The notes below the pieces were generated by a model. That model had not been told where the DNA came from, searched no databases, and was given only the letters and a program-made list of their open reading frames with translations. 17,106 nucleotides of DNA. Source: Muribaculaceae bacterium (GTDB lineage Bacteria; Bacteroidota; Bacteroidia; Bacteroidales; Muribaculaceae). A program made the position numbers and the translations under genes. Positions 1 through 7,713 of this stretch are shown here, one piece after another (the first letter of the stretch is position 1; the number at the start of each line of letters is the position of its first letter). The stretch covers positions 1 through 17,106 of the forward strand of contig VSPM01000058.1 of NCBI GenBank assembly GCA_009775365.1, written 5' to 3'.

Positions 1-61
1 ATTCCTTGCAGAAATCATCTGCAATACAAAAAATTTCAGTAACTTTACTTTCGGTAATCAT
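1..61 (-). CDS. IS982-family transposase, N-terminal 20 codons only (cut by window edge)
   Basis: Reading the minus strand from an ATG at 61-59 gives MITESKVTEIFCIADD followed by FCKE, and the frame is still open at position 1. From memory this closely matches the start of Bacteroidales IS982-family DDE transposases, which begin with variants of ITEIFCIxDxFCKEF. The rest of the protein, including the catalytic acidic residues, lies outside the window, so completeness and activity cannot be judged. The gene runs divergently from the sus operon. The upstream side (62-180) is AT-rich and carries a strong hairpin. A short hydrophobic plus-strand frame across the same bases looks like chance. The family call rests on one 20-residue stretch, but that stretch is distinctive. 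Confidence 0.72.
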   Translation of the reverse strand, partial: MITESKVTEIFCIADDFCKE

Positions 62-120
62 GATACAGTATTTATTTATTGATACCTCTAAATTACTAAA
101 TATCAGTGATATTACCAAAA

Positions 121-157
121 GAATCGGCAACTTTTTCAAGCTGCCGATTCAACTTTT
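121..157. terminator. Bidirectional terminator-like hairpin between the IS transposase and susC
   Basis: GAATCGGCA (121-129) pairs perfectly with TGCCGATTC (142-150). Inside it, after one A/C mismatch, CTT (131-133) pairs with AAG (138-140) around a TTTC loop, giving about 12 base pairs. CTTTTT follows on the plus strand (153-157) and a TTTT run follows on the minus strand, so it could stop transcription both ways. On the minus strand it would block outside transcription from reaching the transposase. Confidence 0.6.
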
Positions 158-187
158 TATGGTGTTCCTTATCCCGAACTCGCGTAT

Positions 188-195
188 TACATTTG
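188..195 (+). promoter_or_regulatory. Candidate -7 box for the sus operon (TAcaTTTG)
   Basis: TACATTTG is an exact match to the Bacteroidales -7 consensus TAnnTTTG. It is the only exact plus-strand match I found between the hairpin at 121-150 and the susC start. It would give a leader of roughly 150 nt. I see no clear TTTG 19-21 bases upstream, so the match is half complete. It lies close to, or possibly inside, the end of the IS element. Confidence 0.35.
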
Positions 196-269
196 TGGCG
201 ATTTTGACCGGACTGCACATGGAAAACTCTGTAAATTGGTGTGCTTCCCTGCGAAAATCTTAAAATATT

Positions 270-297
270 GAACCTTGAGCAGGCGATGCTCGAGTTC
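270..297 (+). other. Stem-loop in the susC leader
   Basis: GAAC (270-273) plus TTGAGCA (275-281) pairs with TGCTCGA (287-293) plus GTTC (294-297), with C274 bulged, one T-G wobble and a GGCGA loop: about 11 base pairs. It ends 53 bases before the susC start. It has no T-run, so it is unlikely to be a terminator. A role in RNA stability, or as a target for a small RNA or regulator, is possible but unproven. Confidence 0.45.
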
Positions 298-331
298 TAA
301 CTGCCTTGGAAATAATCAAATAACCAATATA

Positions 332-345
332 TTAACTAAATTATT
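332..345 (+). promoter_or_regulatory. AT-rich leader motif TTAACTAAATTATT before susC
   Basis: This 14-mer ends 5 bases before the susC ATG. The amylase leader carries the same motif with one change, ending 3 bases before its ATG (13485-13498). No Shine-Dalgarno-like purine run is present. In Bacteroidota, A/T-rich leaders often take that role, so this may be a translation-initiation element. Confidence 0.4.
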
Positions 346-350
346 CTTGC

Positions 351-3300
351 ATGAAGAACAACTGTTTTCATCTGAACAGGAAGTTATGGCTCACAGTGGC
401 TCTGCTGCTCGGCCTCATGCTTCCCGGTTTCGCCCAGAAAATCACTGTTCACGGCTATGTGGATGATGAACTGGGAGAGCCCCTGATCGGTGCCACCGTT
501 ATGGAGAAAGGCACCTCAAACGGTACGGCGACCGACCTTGACGGCAACTTCACGTTGAATGTCGATCCCCAGGCCACACTCGTCGTAAGCTATGTCGGCT
601 ACGACCCCCAGGAGGTGGCAGTGAACGGCCGCACCGACATCAAGGTGACTCTGGGCCAGAACGCTACACTTCTTCAAGAAACCGTGGTGATCGGCTACGG
701 CAGTGTGAAGAAATCAGACGCCACAGGTTCTGTGTCGGTCATCAAGCCTGATGAAATCGACGCCGGCATCTCCACATCCGCCCAGGACCTTCTCGTCGGC
801 GCGAGCCCCGGTGTGGTCGTGACCACCAACGGCGGCAACCCGACAGGCGGCGGCACAATCCGTATCCGTGGCGGCTCTTCTCTTTCCGCCTCCAACGACC
901 CCCTTATCGTGATCGACGGAGTGCCTATGACCAACCAAACTCAGGGCGGCGACATGAACGCGCTCACCATGATCAACCCCAACGACATCGAGAGCATGAC
1001 AGTGCTCAAGGACGCTTCCGCGACAGCCATCTACGGTAGCCGCGCATCTAACGGTGTCATCATCGTCACAACCAAAAAAGGTAAGGCCGGCAAACCTGTG
1101 GTGAACATCACAGCCAACATGAGCGTCAACACAGCCCGCAAGACCCTCAACCTTATGAACGGCATGGAATTCTCTGACTTTGTTAAAAACAACCTCGGAG
1201 AATCGTCGATCGCACAGCTCGGATATAACGGAGAGATGTATAACACAGACTGGCAGAAGGAAGTGCTCCGCACATCCATCTCTCAGGACTATAACGCAAG
1301 CATCGCGGGCAAGGCCGGATTCCTACCTTACCGCGTCAACGCAGGCTACACCAACTCGGAAGGTATCCTCAAGACATCCAGCATGCAGCGTGTGACCGCA
1401 GGCTTCAGCCTCAGCCCCAAGTTCTTCAACGATCTCCTCTCTGTCAACGTAAACGTTAACGGCACTTATGGCCGCACACACAACGCTAACGGCGATGCAA
1501 TAGGTGGCGCATCAAGCATGGACCCCACAAAACCTGTGCGCACCAATATCGCGATGGGAGGCAACAGCGGGCTTTATCTCTACAATGGCTATTACAACTA
1601 TGCTCCCGGCGGAGTATTTGACCGAAACGCCACACAGAATCCCGTGCAGTTGCTTGAGGATGTCGAAAACCACAACGACACATGGTCTTCATCCGGCAAC
1701 ATCCAGATTGACTACGCGCTTCACTTCCTCCCCGAGCTTCATTTCAACCTCAACCTCGGCTATCAGGTGAGCAAGAATGACCAGCAGAGCGTGACTGCCG
1801 CCAACTCAGTGATGACATGGACCAACGACGGTCTCCTCGCCAACAACGCGGCCGGCGCGGCCACACTCTATAAGTGGCACGAGATTCAGCGCAACACCCT
1901 TCTCGATTTCTATATCAACTATAAGAAGGAGTTCGAGGCAATCAAGTCAAACCTTGACGTGATGGTGGGCTACTCATGGCAGCGCTTCTCTTATCTTGGC
2001 CACAGCCAGAACTATGTGAACTCACTTGGCTTTGTGAACGCCAATGGCGACAACGGCTTCACCTACGACAACGGCAGCTATTACATGGACGTGAACACCC
2101 ACAACTCCATCGGCGAGGTGGTGAACAGCGCTCCCGAAAGCCGCTGGGGCAATCCTCTGCAGCTTGTGTCGTTCTTCGGACGCCTTAACTATTCTTTCGA
2201 CGACACCTACCTTCTCACATTCACTCTCCGTGACGACGGCTCCTCACGCTTCGCCAAGAACAACCGCTGGGGTCTCTTCCCCTCTGTGGCCCTTGGCTGG
2301 AAGATAAACAATGTGGGCTCGCTCAGAGACGTGGCATGGCTCGACGAATGGAAACTCCGTCTCGGCTACGGACAGACCGGCCAGCAGGACATCAACGGCT
2401 ACTTCCCCTACATGCCGATCTACACCAGCTCTTACAAGCCCGGTTTCCAGTATATCGGCCCCAACGGACAGTGGATCGACCCTCTCTATCCTCAGCCTTA
2501 CGACAGCAATATCAAATGGGAGACAACCACCACATGGAACGTAGGTCTTGACTTCGGGTTCCTCAACAACCGTCTCACAGCCGCCATCGACTGGTATCTC
2601 CGCAACACGAAAGACCTTCTCGCGTTCACTCCGGCCCTCGGCATGAACACCTCGAACTACATGACCACAAACATCGGTTCGCTCCGCAACTATGGCCTTG
2701 AGGTCACTCTCGGCGCACGTCCGGTGCAGACAGAGAACTTCACGTGGACTTCCAATCTCAACGTGGCCTGGAACCGCAATAAGATCACAGCCCTCACCGG
2801 CAATGCATCGACCGATGAAATCACAGCCCGCAACCTCCCCTCAGGCACAGGCGGCGCGCTCCAGTGGCATCTCGTGGACGAGGCGGCCTTCACCTATCGC
2901 GTATACCAGCAGGTGTATGACAATGACGGCAACCCCATCCCCGGACAGTATGTGGACCAGAACGCCGACGGTAAAATCGACGGCAACGACCTCATCAACT
3001 ACCACTCTCCCGAACCGAAGGTGACTCTCAACTGGAACAACAACTTCAGCTATAAGAACTGGGACCTCTCCTTCGCCCTCCGCGCCAACTTCGGCAACTA
3101 CGTCTACAACGGCCCGCGCTATTCCCGCACGAACCTTGCCACTGTGGACCAGTACGGCCTCAACAACCTGCTCCGCGACGAGTTTATCTTCCCGTCCAAC
3201 CCCGAGCAGCTCTGTCTCAGCGACTATTGGGTGGAGAACGCTTCATTCCTGCGTTGCGACAACATCACACTCGGCTACACATGGCCCGGCCTTATCGACG

Positions 3301-3452
3301 ACCAGCTCCGTCTCCGTCTTTACGGCGCGGTTCAGAATCCGTTCGTGATCACCAAATATAAAGGTCTTGACCCTGAAGTGTTCGACGGCATAGACAACAA
3401 CGTCTATCCGCGTCCCGTGAGCTTCACTATCGGTCTGATCGCCACATTCTAA
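351..3452 (+). CDS. susC: SusC/RagA-family TonB-linked outer membrane transporter
   Basis: A 1033-residue outer membrane beta-barrel that, with its SusD partner, imports glycan oligosaccharides using TonB energy. Residues 1-28 form a signal peptide ending GFA-Q. Residues about 31-106 are the carboxypeptidase-D-like beta domain (GEPLIGATV, GTATDLDGNFTL, VVSYVGY). A TonB-box-like segment ETVVIGYG lies at 110-117. The plug domain contains GTIRIRGGSSLSASNDPLIVIDG and YGSRASNGVIIVTTKKG (228-244). The rest is barrel, closing with a terminal Phe (IGLIATF), as expected for Bam-inserted proteins. The length is normal for the family. The start is the ATG directly before the signal peptide. It heads a four-gene operon: susD follows after 18 bases. 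An alpha-glucan substrate is inferred from the SusE-like gene and the nearby amylase, not from this protein. Confidence 0.95.
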   Translation: MKNNCFHLNRKLWLTVALLLGLMLPGFAQKITVHGYVDDELGEPLIGATVMEKGTSNGTATDLDGNFTLNVDPQATLVVSYVGYDPQEVAVNGRTDIKVTLGQNATLLQETVVIGYGSVKKSDATGSVSVIKPDEIDAGISTSAQDLLVGASPGVVVTTNGGNPTGGGTIRIRGGSSLSASNDPLIVIDGVPMTNQTQGGDMNALTMINPNDIESMTVLKDASATAIYGSRASNGVIIVTTKKGKAGKPVVNITANMSVNTARKTLNLMNGMEFSDFVKNNLGESSIAQLGYNGEMYNTDWQKEVLRTSISQDYNASIAGKAGFLPYRVNAGYTNSEGILKTSSMQRVTAGFSLSPKFFNDLLSVNVNVNGTYGRTHNANGDAIGGASSMDPTKPVRTNIAMGGNSGLYLYNGYYNYAPGGVFDRNATQNPVQLLEDVENHNDTWSSSGNIQIDYALHFLPELHFNLNLGYQVSKNDQQSVTAANSVMTWTNDGLLANNAAGAATLYKWHEIQRNTLLDFYINYKKEFEAIKSNLDVMVGYSWQRFSYLGHSQNYVNSLGFVNANGDNGFTYDNGSYYMDVNTHNSIGEVVNSAPESRWGNPLQLVSFFGRLNYSFDDTYLLTFTLRDDGSSRFAKNNRWGLFPSVALGWKINNVGSLRDVAWLDEWKLRLGYGQTGQQDINGYFPYMPIYTSSYKPGFQYIGPNGQWIDPLYPQPYDSNIKWETTTTWNVGLDFGFLNNRLTAAIDWYLRNTKDLLAFTPALGMNTSNYMTTNIGSLRNYGLEVTLGARPVQTENFTWTSNLNVAWNRNKITALTGNASTDEITARNLPSGTGGALQWHLVDEAAFTYRVYQQVYDNDGNPIPGQYVDQNADGKIDGNDLINYHSPEPKVTLNWNNNFSYKNWDLSFALRANFGNYVYNGPRYSRTNLATVDQYGLNNLLRDEFIFPSNPEQLCLSDYWVENASFLRCDNITLGYTWPGLIDDQLRLRLYGAVQNPFVITKYKGLDPEVFDGIDNNVYPRPVSFTIGLIATF

Positions 3453-3470
3453 TCTTAAAGGGTATAAAAA

Positions 3471-5180
3471 ATGAAATATAATAAGTTTTTCCTTGCCGGA
3501 AGTGTCATCGCGGCATCTATGACCCTGGGAAGTTGCGTCGGGGACCTTGACCTTACCCCCACCGACCCGAGCTCCCTTACCCCCGGCCAGTTTGAATCCG
3601 ACCCCGCCGGCTATCTTACAAGAAGCATCGCGGGAGTCTATCTCCAGTATGCCACATACGGAGCCAACGGCGATGCATCCGTTCAGGGCTTCGACGGCGG
3701 CATGTCCACATTCCAGCGTGCCGTGTTCATCCTTGAGGAAGTCCCCACGGACGAGGCTTCCTGGATTCCCAACGACGCCGACTACGGTCTTTTCCAGTAT
3801 GGCATCATACCTACTTCCAACACTGTGGTGATGGGCACATATTCGCGCCTATTCATCAATATCTCGATGTGCAACCAGTTCATACAGACCGTCAACGACG
3901 GCTACTATCATCTCAATACCCCGGAACTTCAGGCCACGGCCGACGAATATGTTCGTCAGGCCCGTATCCTTCGCGCCGGCGCCTACTGGTATGCTCTTGA
4001 CAACTTCGGCAATGTGCCCTATGCCGACGAGAACGTCAAGATGGGAGAGGTGGCCCCCCAGCTTTCAACAGATTTCGCTGAAGGACGCCGCATGGTCTAC
4101 GAGAAAGTCGTGGCCGACCTTGAGGACGTTGTGGCATGGTACAAGCAGAACGACCCCAACAACCGTCCCCCATACGGATATGTAGGCCTTGACGTGGCCG
4201 AGTCGCTCCTTGTGAAATATTATCTCAACGCGGGAGTATACACAGGGACTGAGAATTGGGCGAAGTGTCTTGAGCACGCCGAGGCAGTTATCGGCCGTCT
4301 CGGCAAAGGCGGGTTCAAAAACTCCGGTCTCTGCCAGAACTATTTCCAGAACTTTGGCGCCAACAACAAGGATTTCGCAATCGGCGGGGCAAACGCTGTG
4401 AACGAGATTATCTGGACCATTCCTCAAGAACAGACCACACAGAACCCTTCCGGCCTTGGCCTGATGTCGTTTGCCAACTCCACATTCATGTGTAACGCAT
4501 GGATCGGCGACGCCCCCGGCGATGCCGACTTCTCTTGCACAATAGCTGAATACAATTCAGGCAAAGGATGGAAATGTATGGTGACTCGTCCGGAATTTGT
4601 TGAGAAATTCGACTGGAATGCCGATTACTCTGTGTCTCCCGACAAGCGCGTTCAGTTTTGGAAGACTTCAAAAGATGGATTCGAACTCCAGAACAAGTCT
4701 CTTATGCAGGCTGACTGGGGTAGCAACGGCTACCTCGCTGTGAAGTATAGCAACTGGGCAATGGACGATAATGGCATTGACGCAGCCAATTCTCCGGAAG
4801 CCACAGAGCAGCTCGGCGGCGACTATGCCATGATCCGTCTTGCAGAGATTTATCTTTCTGCAGCGGAGGCTATCCTCAACGGAGCCGGGACTGCCGACAA
4901 GGCGCTCACATATGTGAACTACATCAGAGAGCGCGCCGGCCTTGCCCCCTACACAAGCCTCAACCTTGTGGAGCTTCAGGACGAGCGTTGCCGTGAGCTT
5001 TACACTGAGTCTACACGCCGCAGCGACCTTATTCGTTACGGGAAATGGATTTCAGGCTATGACTGGTCATGGAAGAACCAGGTGCCCGAAGGCTCTGACT
5101 TCTCGTCCAATTTCATTGTGTATCCCCTTCCGAGCACCACAGTCTCGCGCAACGGCTACACACAGAATCCTAATTACTAA
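3471..5180 (+). CDS. susD: SusD/RagB-family glycan-binding surface lipoprotein
   Basis: A 569-residue lipoprotein that forms the lid of the SusC transporter and binds glycan at the cell surface. The signal peptide ends in the lipobox LGSC, with Cys22 as the lipid anchor, followed by VGDLDL, an acidic stretch of the kind seen in surface-exposed Bacteroidota lipoproteins. The N-terminal half carries the helical repeat region (RQARILRAGAYWYALDNFGNVP). The C-terminal SusD domain is clear: YAMIRLAEIYLSAAEA (452-467) and DERCRELYTESTRRSDLIRYGKW (from 504). Length is typical. It starts 18 bases after susC, preceded by TTAAAGGGTATAAAAA, and is surely co-transcribed. Which sugar it binds cannot be read from the sequence. 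Confidence 0.95.
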   Translation: MKYNKFFLAGSVIAASMTLGSCVGDLDLTPTDPSSLTPGQFESDPAGYLTRSIAGVYLQYATYGANGDASVQGFDGGMSTFQRAVFILEEVPTDEASWIPNDADYGLFQYGIIPTSNTVVMGTYSRLFINISMCNQFIQTVNDGYYHLNTPELQATADEYVRQARILRAGAYWYALDNFGNVPYADENVKMGEVAPQLSTDFAEGRRMVYEKVVADLEDVVAWYKQNDPNNRPPYGYVGLDVAESLLVKYYLNAGVYTGTENWAKCLEHAEAVIGRLGKGGFKNSGLCQNYFQNFGANNKDFAIGGANAVNEIIWTIPQEQTTQNPSGLGLMSFANSTFMCNAWIGDAPGDADFSCTIAEYNSGKGWKCMVTRPEFVEKFDWNADYSVSPDKRVQFWKTSKDGFELQNKSLMQADWGSNGYLAVKYSNWAMDDNGIDAANSPEATEQLGGDYAMIRLAEIYLSAAEAILNGAGTADKALTYVNYIRERAGLAPYTSLNLVELQDERCRELYTESTRRSDLIRYGKWISGYDWSWKNQVPEGSDFSSNFIVYPLPSTTVSRNGYTQNPNY

Positions 5181-5200
5181 TCATTGCATCTGACAGAAAA

Positions 5201-6469
5201 ATGAAAAAAATATCATTATATCTGGCTATGGCGGGTGCGCTCCTCGGGGCTGCCTCCTGCTCTCAAGACCGCGACCCGGTGTTGCAGACGCCAACAAATT
5301 TTGTGCTCAATGTCCCGGCAATGCAGGATCAGTATATTGAGCTTCAGGAAGGTAACACCCTCGAGCTTGTGGCTTCTCAGCCTGACTACGGCTATTCTGC
5401 CGTGGCGGTTTATTCGGCAGAGATGTCGCTGACAGAGGATTTCAGCGCCTCGTATGCCCTTGCGCCGAGCAACAAGAACCTTGCCCGCATGACATTGAGC
5501 CAGTCGGAGATCGCAACAGGTCTTTGCGAGCTTACCGGCGTCACCGACGCGGAATCCTATGCGGAGAAGTTTCCTGACGGCATGGAGGCCATGAAGGTTT
5601 TCTTCCGTGCCATCTGTGAGCTTGACGGCGTGGAGGGCTCGCGCATTGTTTCAAATGTGGTTTCTTACGACAAGCTCAAAGGCTACTTCGCAGTGTCTGT
5701 GCCCGGATTCATCTACCTTGTAGGCTCGCCTGAAGGCTGGGTCGGCCCGACAGAGGATAATGCCGCTCACTATGCCGAGTGGCGTCTCTTCGAGCCTGAC
5801 AATGCGATCGGCTCCAAGGTCTATTCAGGTGTGTTCGACATGCCGGATGCTCCGATGTTCCGTTTCTATACCGCCCTCACAGGCTGGGACGACGACTCAT
5901 ACGGATCACAGGTTGACGACAGTGCGATTGACTTCCCCGACTTTACAAGCGGATCGTTCACATCCCCGGTTGTGAAAGGTAAAGGCTCGTTCAATTTCCC
6001 GAACTTCCCGGCCGGAAAGATGACCGTGACTGTGGACATGAGCGACGAGAAGAACATCACAGTCACCTGCACCGCAGGTGAGTCTTCGGTGACTGTCACC
6101 AAGTATATCTATCTCGTAGGTTCAATCAGCGGATGGATAGAGCCGGGCTTATCAAAAGAGGAAGACTATAAGAACTTCCGTCTTGCCGACACATCCGGCA
6201 GCGGCATCTACACCGGCAAGTTCCCGGTGAGCGCCGGCCATGTAAACTTCCGTTTCGCGCTTGAGCTTACAGACGCCGCCTGGGATAACGACACTCAGAT
6301 CGGCGCTGCCGAACCCGACGGCGATGTGGCCTGCTCGTTCACAAACGGAGCTTTCAGCGGCCCCTATGTTCCCGGCAAGGGCAACTGGGCATTCGACCTC
6401 GAAGCCGACGGCACTCTTTCTCTCACTGTCGACACTAACAACCAGACAGTTTCTTACGTATTAGAATAA
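5201..6469 (+). CDS. susE: SusE-like outer membrane lipoprotein with two starch-binding-type modules
   Basis: A 422-residue surface lipoprotein, probably binding alpha-glucan next to the SusCD complex. The lipobox AASC puts the lipid on Cys20, followed by SQDRD, a likely surface-export signal. Residues about 25-160 resemble the SusE N-terminal Ig-like domain (DPVLQTPTNFVLNVP, then LELVASQPDYGYSAVAVY and MSLTEDF). Two homologous modules follow, beginning FIYLVGSPEGW and YIYLVGSISGW. Each has a Trp after the opening strand (W180, W312) and a second in a W-D-x-D motif (W229, W361), exactly 49 residues apart in both. This shows internal duplication and suggests aromatic binding platforms. It lies 20 bases after susD; a hairpin separates it from the next gene. 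The family call is firm; starch specificity is inference. Confidence 0.85.
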   Translation: MKKISLYLAMAGALLGAASCSQDRDPVLQTPTNFVLNVPAMQDQYIELQEGNTLELVASQPDYGYSAVAVYSAEMSLTEDFSASYALAPSNKNLARMTLSQSEIATGLCELTGVTDAESYAEKFPDGMEAMKVFFRAICELDGVEGSRIVSNVVSYDKLKGYFAVSVPGFIYLVGSPEGWVGPTEDNAAHYAEWRLFEPDNAIGSKVYSGVFDMPDAPMFRFYTALTGWDDDSYGSQVDDSAIDFPDFTSGSFTSPVVKGKGSFNFPNFPAGKMTVTVDMSDEKNITVTCTAGESSVTVTKYIYLVGSISGWIEPGLSKEEDYKNFRLADTSGSGIYTGKFPVSAGHVNFRFALELTDAAWDNDTQIGAAEPDGDVACSFTNGAFSGPYVPGKGNWAFDLEADGTLSLTVDTNNQTVSYVLE

Positions 6470-6482
6470 TACCAGTAAAAAT

Positions 6483-6510
6483 CCGTAGGCGGCGGTAACG
6501 TCGCCTACGG
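6483..6510 (+). other. Strong intercistronic hairpin with GTAA tetraloop between the susE- and susF-like genes
   Basis: CCGTAGGCG (6483-6491) pairs perfectly with CGCCTACGG (6502-6510). The stem continues inward through a G-T wobble, C-G and G-C to a four-base GTAA loop of the stable GNRA class, about 12 base pairs in all. It is followed by CTAAATAAAAAG, not a T-run, so it is not a typical intrinsic terminator. It may stabilise the upstream message or set the relative levels of the two lipoproteins. Confidence 0.6.
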
Positions 6511-6529
6511 CTAAATAAAAAGAACTAAA

Positions 6530-7612
6530 ATGAAAAAAATCGCAATATATGGTCTGGCTTCATTGTTCGCGCTCTCATTTGTTGCGTGCGACAATTATGA
6601 GGAGCCGAACCCCACGCCGCAGACTAATCCGCAGGAGCCGATCTTTAAAGCCTCTGACATTACTGTCACTAATGATTTTGGAAGCGAAGTGTATGACCTC
6701 ACATCGCTTGCCGAAGCCGGCAGCAATATCAAGGTTGCAACTATATCCTCGGCTGTGGAACCTGAAGGTTACACCTTTGGCAGCAAAGTATTGATTTCTG
6801 CAGATGACTTTGCAAACTCATATACAGTTGCATCTACGGTTGAGGCTTCGGAAGAGGGTGGCTACGTTGTGTGTGTGTCGCCGACAGACCTCGAGAATGT
6901 TTATTTCGACAATATCTCAACGGCTCCGGCAGAGAAGGAACTAAAGGCAAGGGTGCTTGTTGAGACTGTCATCGGCTCTCAGGTGGCTATTGTGGGCTCT
7001 CCCGATAATTTCTACGGCCCCTACACATTCCGTGTCAAGCCTATGACCCGCATGTCTTATCTCTACACTCCCGGCGATTCAAACGGCTGGAACCAGGAGC
7101 AATCGCAGCGCCTTTACTCTTTTGACAGCGTGAAATTCAACGGATATGCGCTTCTTTCAGGAGCTTTCAAGTTTACAAGCCAGCCTAACTGGGACGGCGT
7201 GAACTACGGATTCGGCGGAGAAGAGGGAACTCTCAGCACTGATGGCGATGCTTCAAATCTCGAGGTTGCTTCAGCGGGGTTGTATTACTGCAACGCAGAT
7301 GTAGAGAAACTCACTTATTCTGTAGCGCAGGTTAACACATATGGCGTGATCGGCGATGCAACTCCCGGCGGTTGGGATGCTTCGACTGCACTCACTCCTT
7401 CTGACGATTCACTCGTGTGGACCGGCACAATCGAGTTCAAGGGCGGCGAGTTCAAATTCCGTGCAAATGATGCGTGGGACATTAACCTCGGCGGCGACAT
7501 GAGCAGCCTCACACAGGGCGGCGACAACATCGCTTCTCCCGGAGAGGGCACATATGAGGTGACTCTCAATCTCAGAGACATCCCTTACAGCTGCACTCTC
7601 GTGAAGAAGTGA
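6530..7612 (+). CDS. SusF/SusE-family outer membrane lipoprotein with two carbohydrate-binding-type modules
   Basis: A 360-residue lipoprotein, last gene of the sus operon. The lipobox VAC puts the anchor on Cys20, followed by DNYEEPNPTP. The N-terminal region (about 38-165) is a beta domain I cannot assign firmly. Two modules follow with openings like those of SusE/SusF binding domains: SYLYTPGDSNGWN and NTYGVIGDATPGGWD. The Trp pairs W187/W221 and W282/W316 are each exactly 34 residues apart, showing a duplication. The second Trp of each pair lies in a NWDG or AWDI strand after an FKF motif (GAFKFTSQPNWD, GEFKFRANDAWD). It probably binds alpha-glucan at the surface together with the SusE-like protein. 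It starts 60 bases after that gene, behind a hairpin, and is followed by a strong terminator. Which Sus letter it deserves is uncertain. Confidence 0.82.
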   Translation: MKKIAIYGLASLFALSFVACDNYEEPNPTPQTNPQEPIFKASDITVTNDFGSEVYDLTSLAEAGSNIKVATISSAVEPEGYTFGSKVLISADDFANSYTVASTVEASEEGGYVVCVSPTDLENVYFDNISTAPAEKELKARVLVETVIGSQVAIVGSPDNFYGPYTFRVKPMTRMSYLYTPGDSNGWNQEQSQRLYSFDSVKFNGYALLSGAFKFTSQPNWDGVNYGFGGEEGTLSTDGDASNLEVASAGLYYCNADVEKLTYSVAQVNTYGVIGDATPGGWDASTALTPSDDSLVWTGTIEFKGGEFKFRANDAWDINLGGDMSSLTQGGDNIASPGEGTYEVTLNLRDIPYSCTLVKK

Positions 7613-7651
7613 GAAAGACGTATCGCAGAATATGCAATTTATCATACATTG

Positions 7652-7680
7652 GGGAGTCGGCATATGCCGGCTCCCTTTTT
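7652..7680 (+). terminator. Intrinsic terminator closing the sus operon
   Basis: GGGAGTCGGC (7652-7661) pairs over 10 positions, including one G-T wobble, with GCCGGCTCCC (7666-7675) around an ATAT loop, followed at once by TTTTT (7676-7680). This is a classic rho-independent terminator. It sits only 33 bases before the next start codon. Confidence 0.9.
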
Positions 7681-7706
7681 GATTAATATCCATAAGATTA
7701 ATATCC
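7681..7706 (+). repeat. Two perfect 11-bp direct repeats (GATTAATATCC), period 15, before the phosphatase start
   Basis: GATTAATATCC occurs at 7681-7691 and 7696-7706. A degenerate third copy, GATTATGATATTC, starts at 7710 and overlaps the ATG at 7714. The repeats fill the whole gap between the sus terminator and the phosphatase start. They could be a regulator binding site or a chance AT-rich duplication. Confidence 0.55.
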
Positions 7707-7713
7707 TAAGATT

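Larger units (their letters stand above)
1..180. mobile_element. End of an IS982-like insertion sequence (inner part outside window; boundary approximate)
   Basis: The transposase start at 61 implies that the terminal inverted repeat of the element lies somewhere upstream on the minus strand, between about 150 and 200 in window coordinates. Base composition changes here from strongly AT-rich (1-170) to mixed. The exact end cannot be fixed because the opposite end of the element and any target-site duplication are not in the window. A hairpin with T-runs on both sides lies between the putative terminus and the transposase start, a common arrangement that shields a transposase from outside transcription. 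Confidence 0.45.

Noticed and set aside
203..239. TTTG at 203-206 with TAAATTGG at 232-239 as a sus promoter
   Set aside because: The spacer is 25 bases instead of 19-21 and the -7 box has a mismatch, so it was not called.
6..263. 85-residue hydrophobic plus-strand frame upstream of susC
   Set aside because: It runs antisense over the IS982 transposase start and across the 121-150 hairpin, has no family resemblance and no leader, so it is most likely chance.
5201..5214. Seven-A runs after the ATG of both lipoprotein genes as phase-variable tracts
   Set aside because: ATGAAAAAAAT is a common start for Bacteroidota lipoproteins (Met-Lys-Lys), and seven A's is too short to argue for slippage control.
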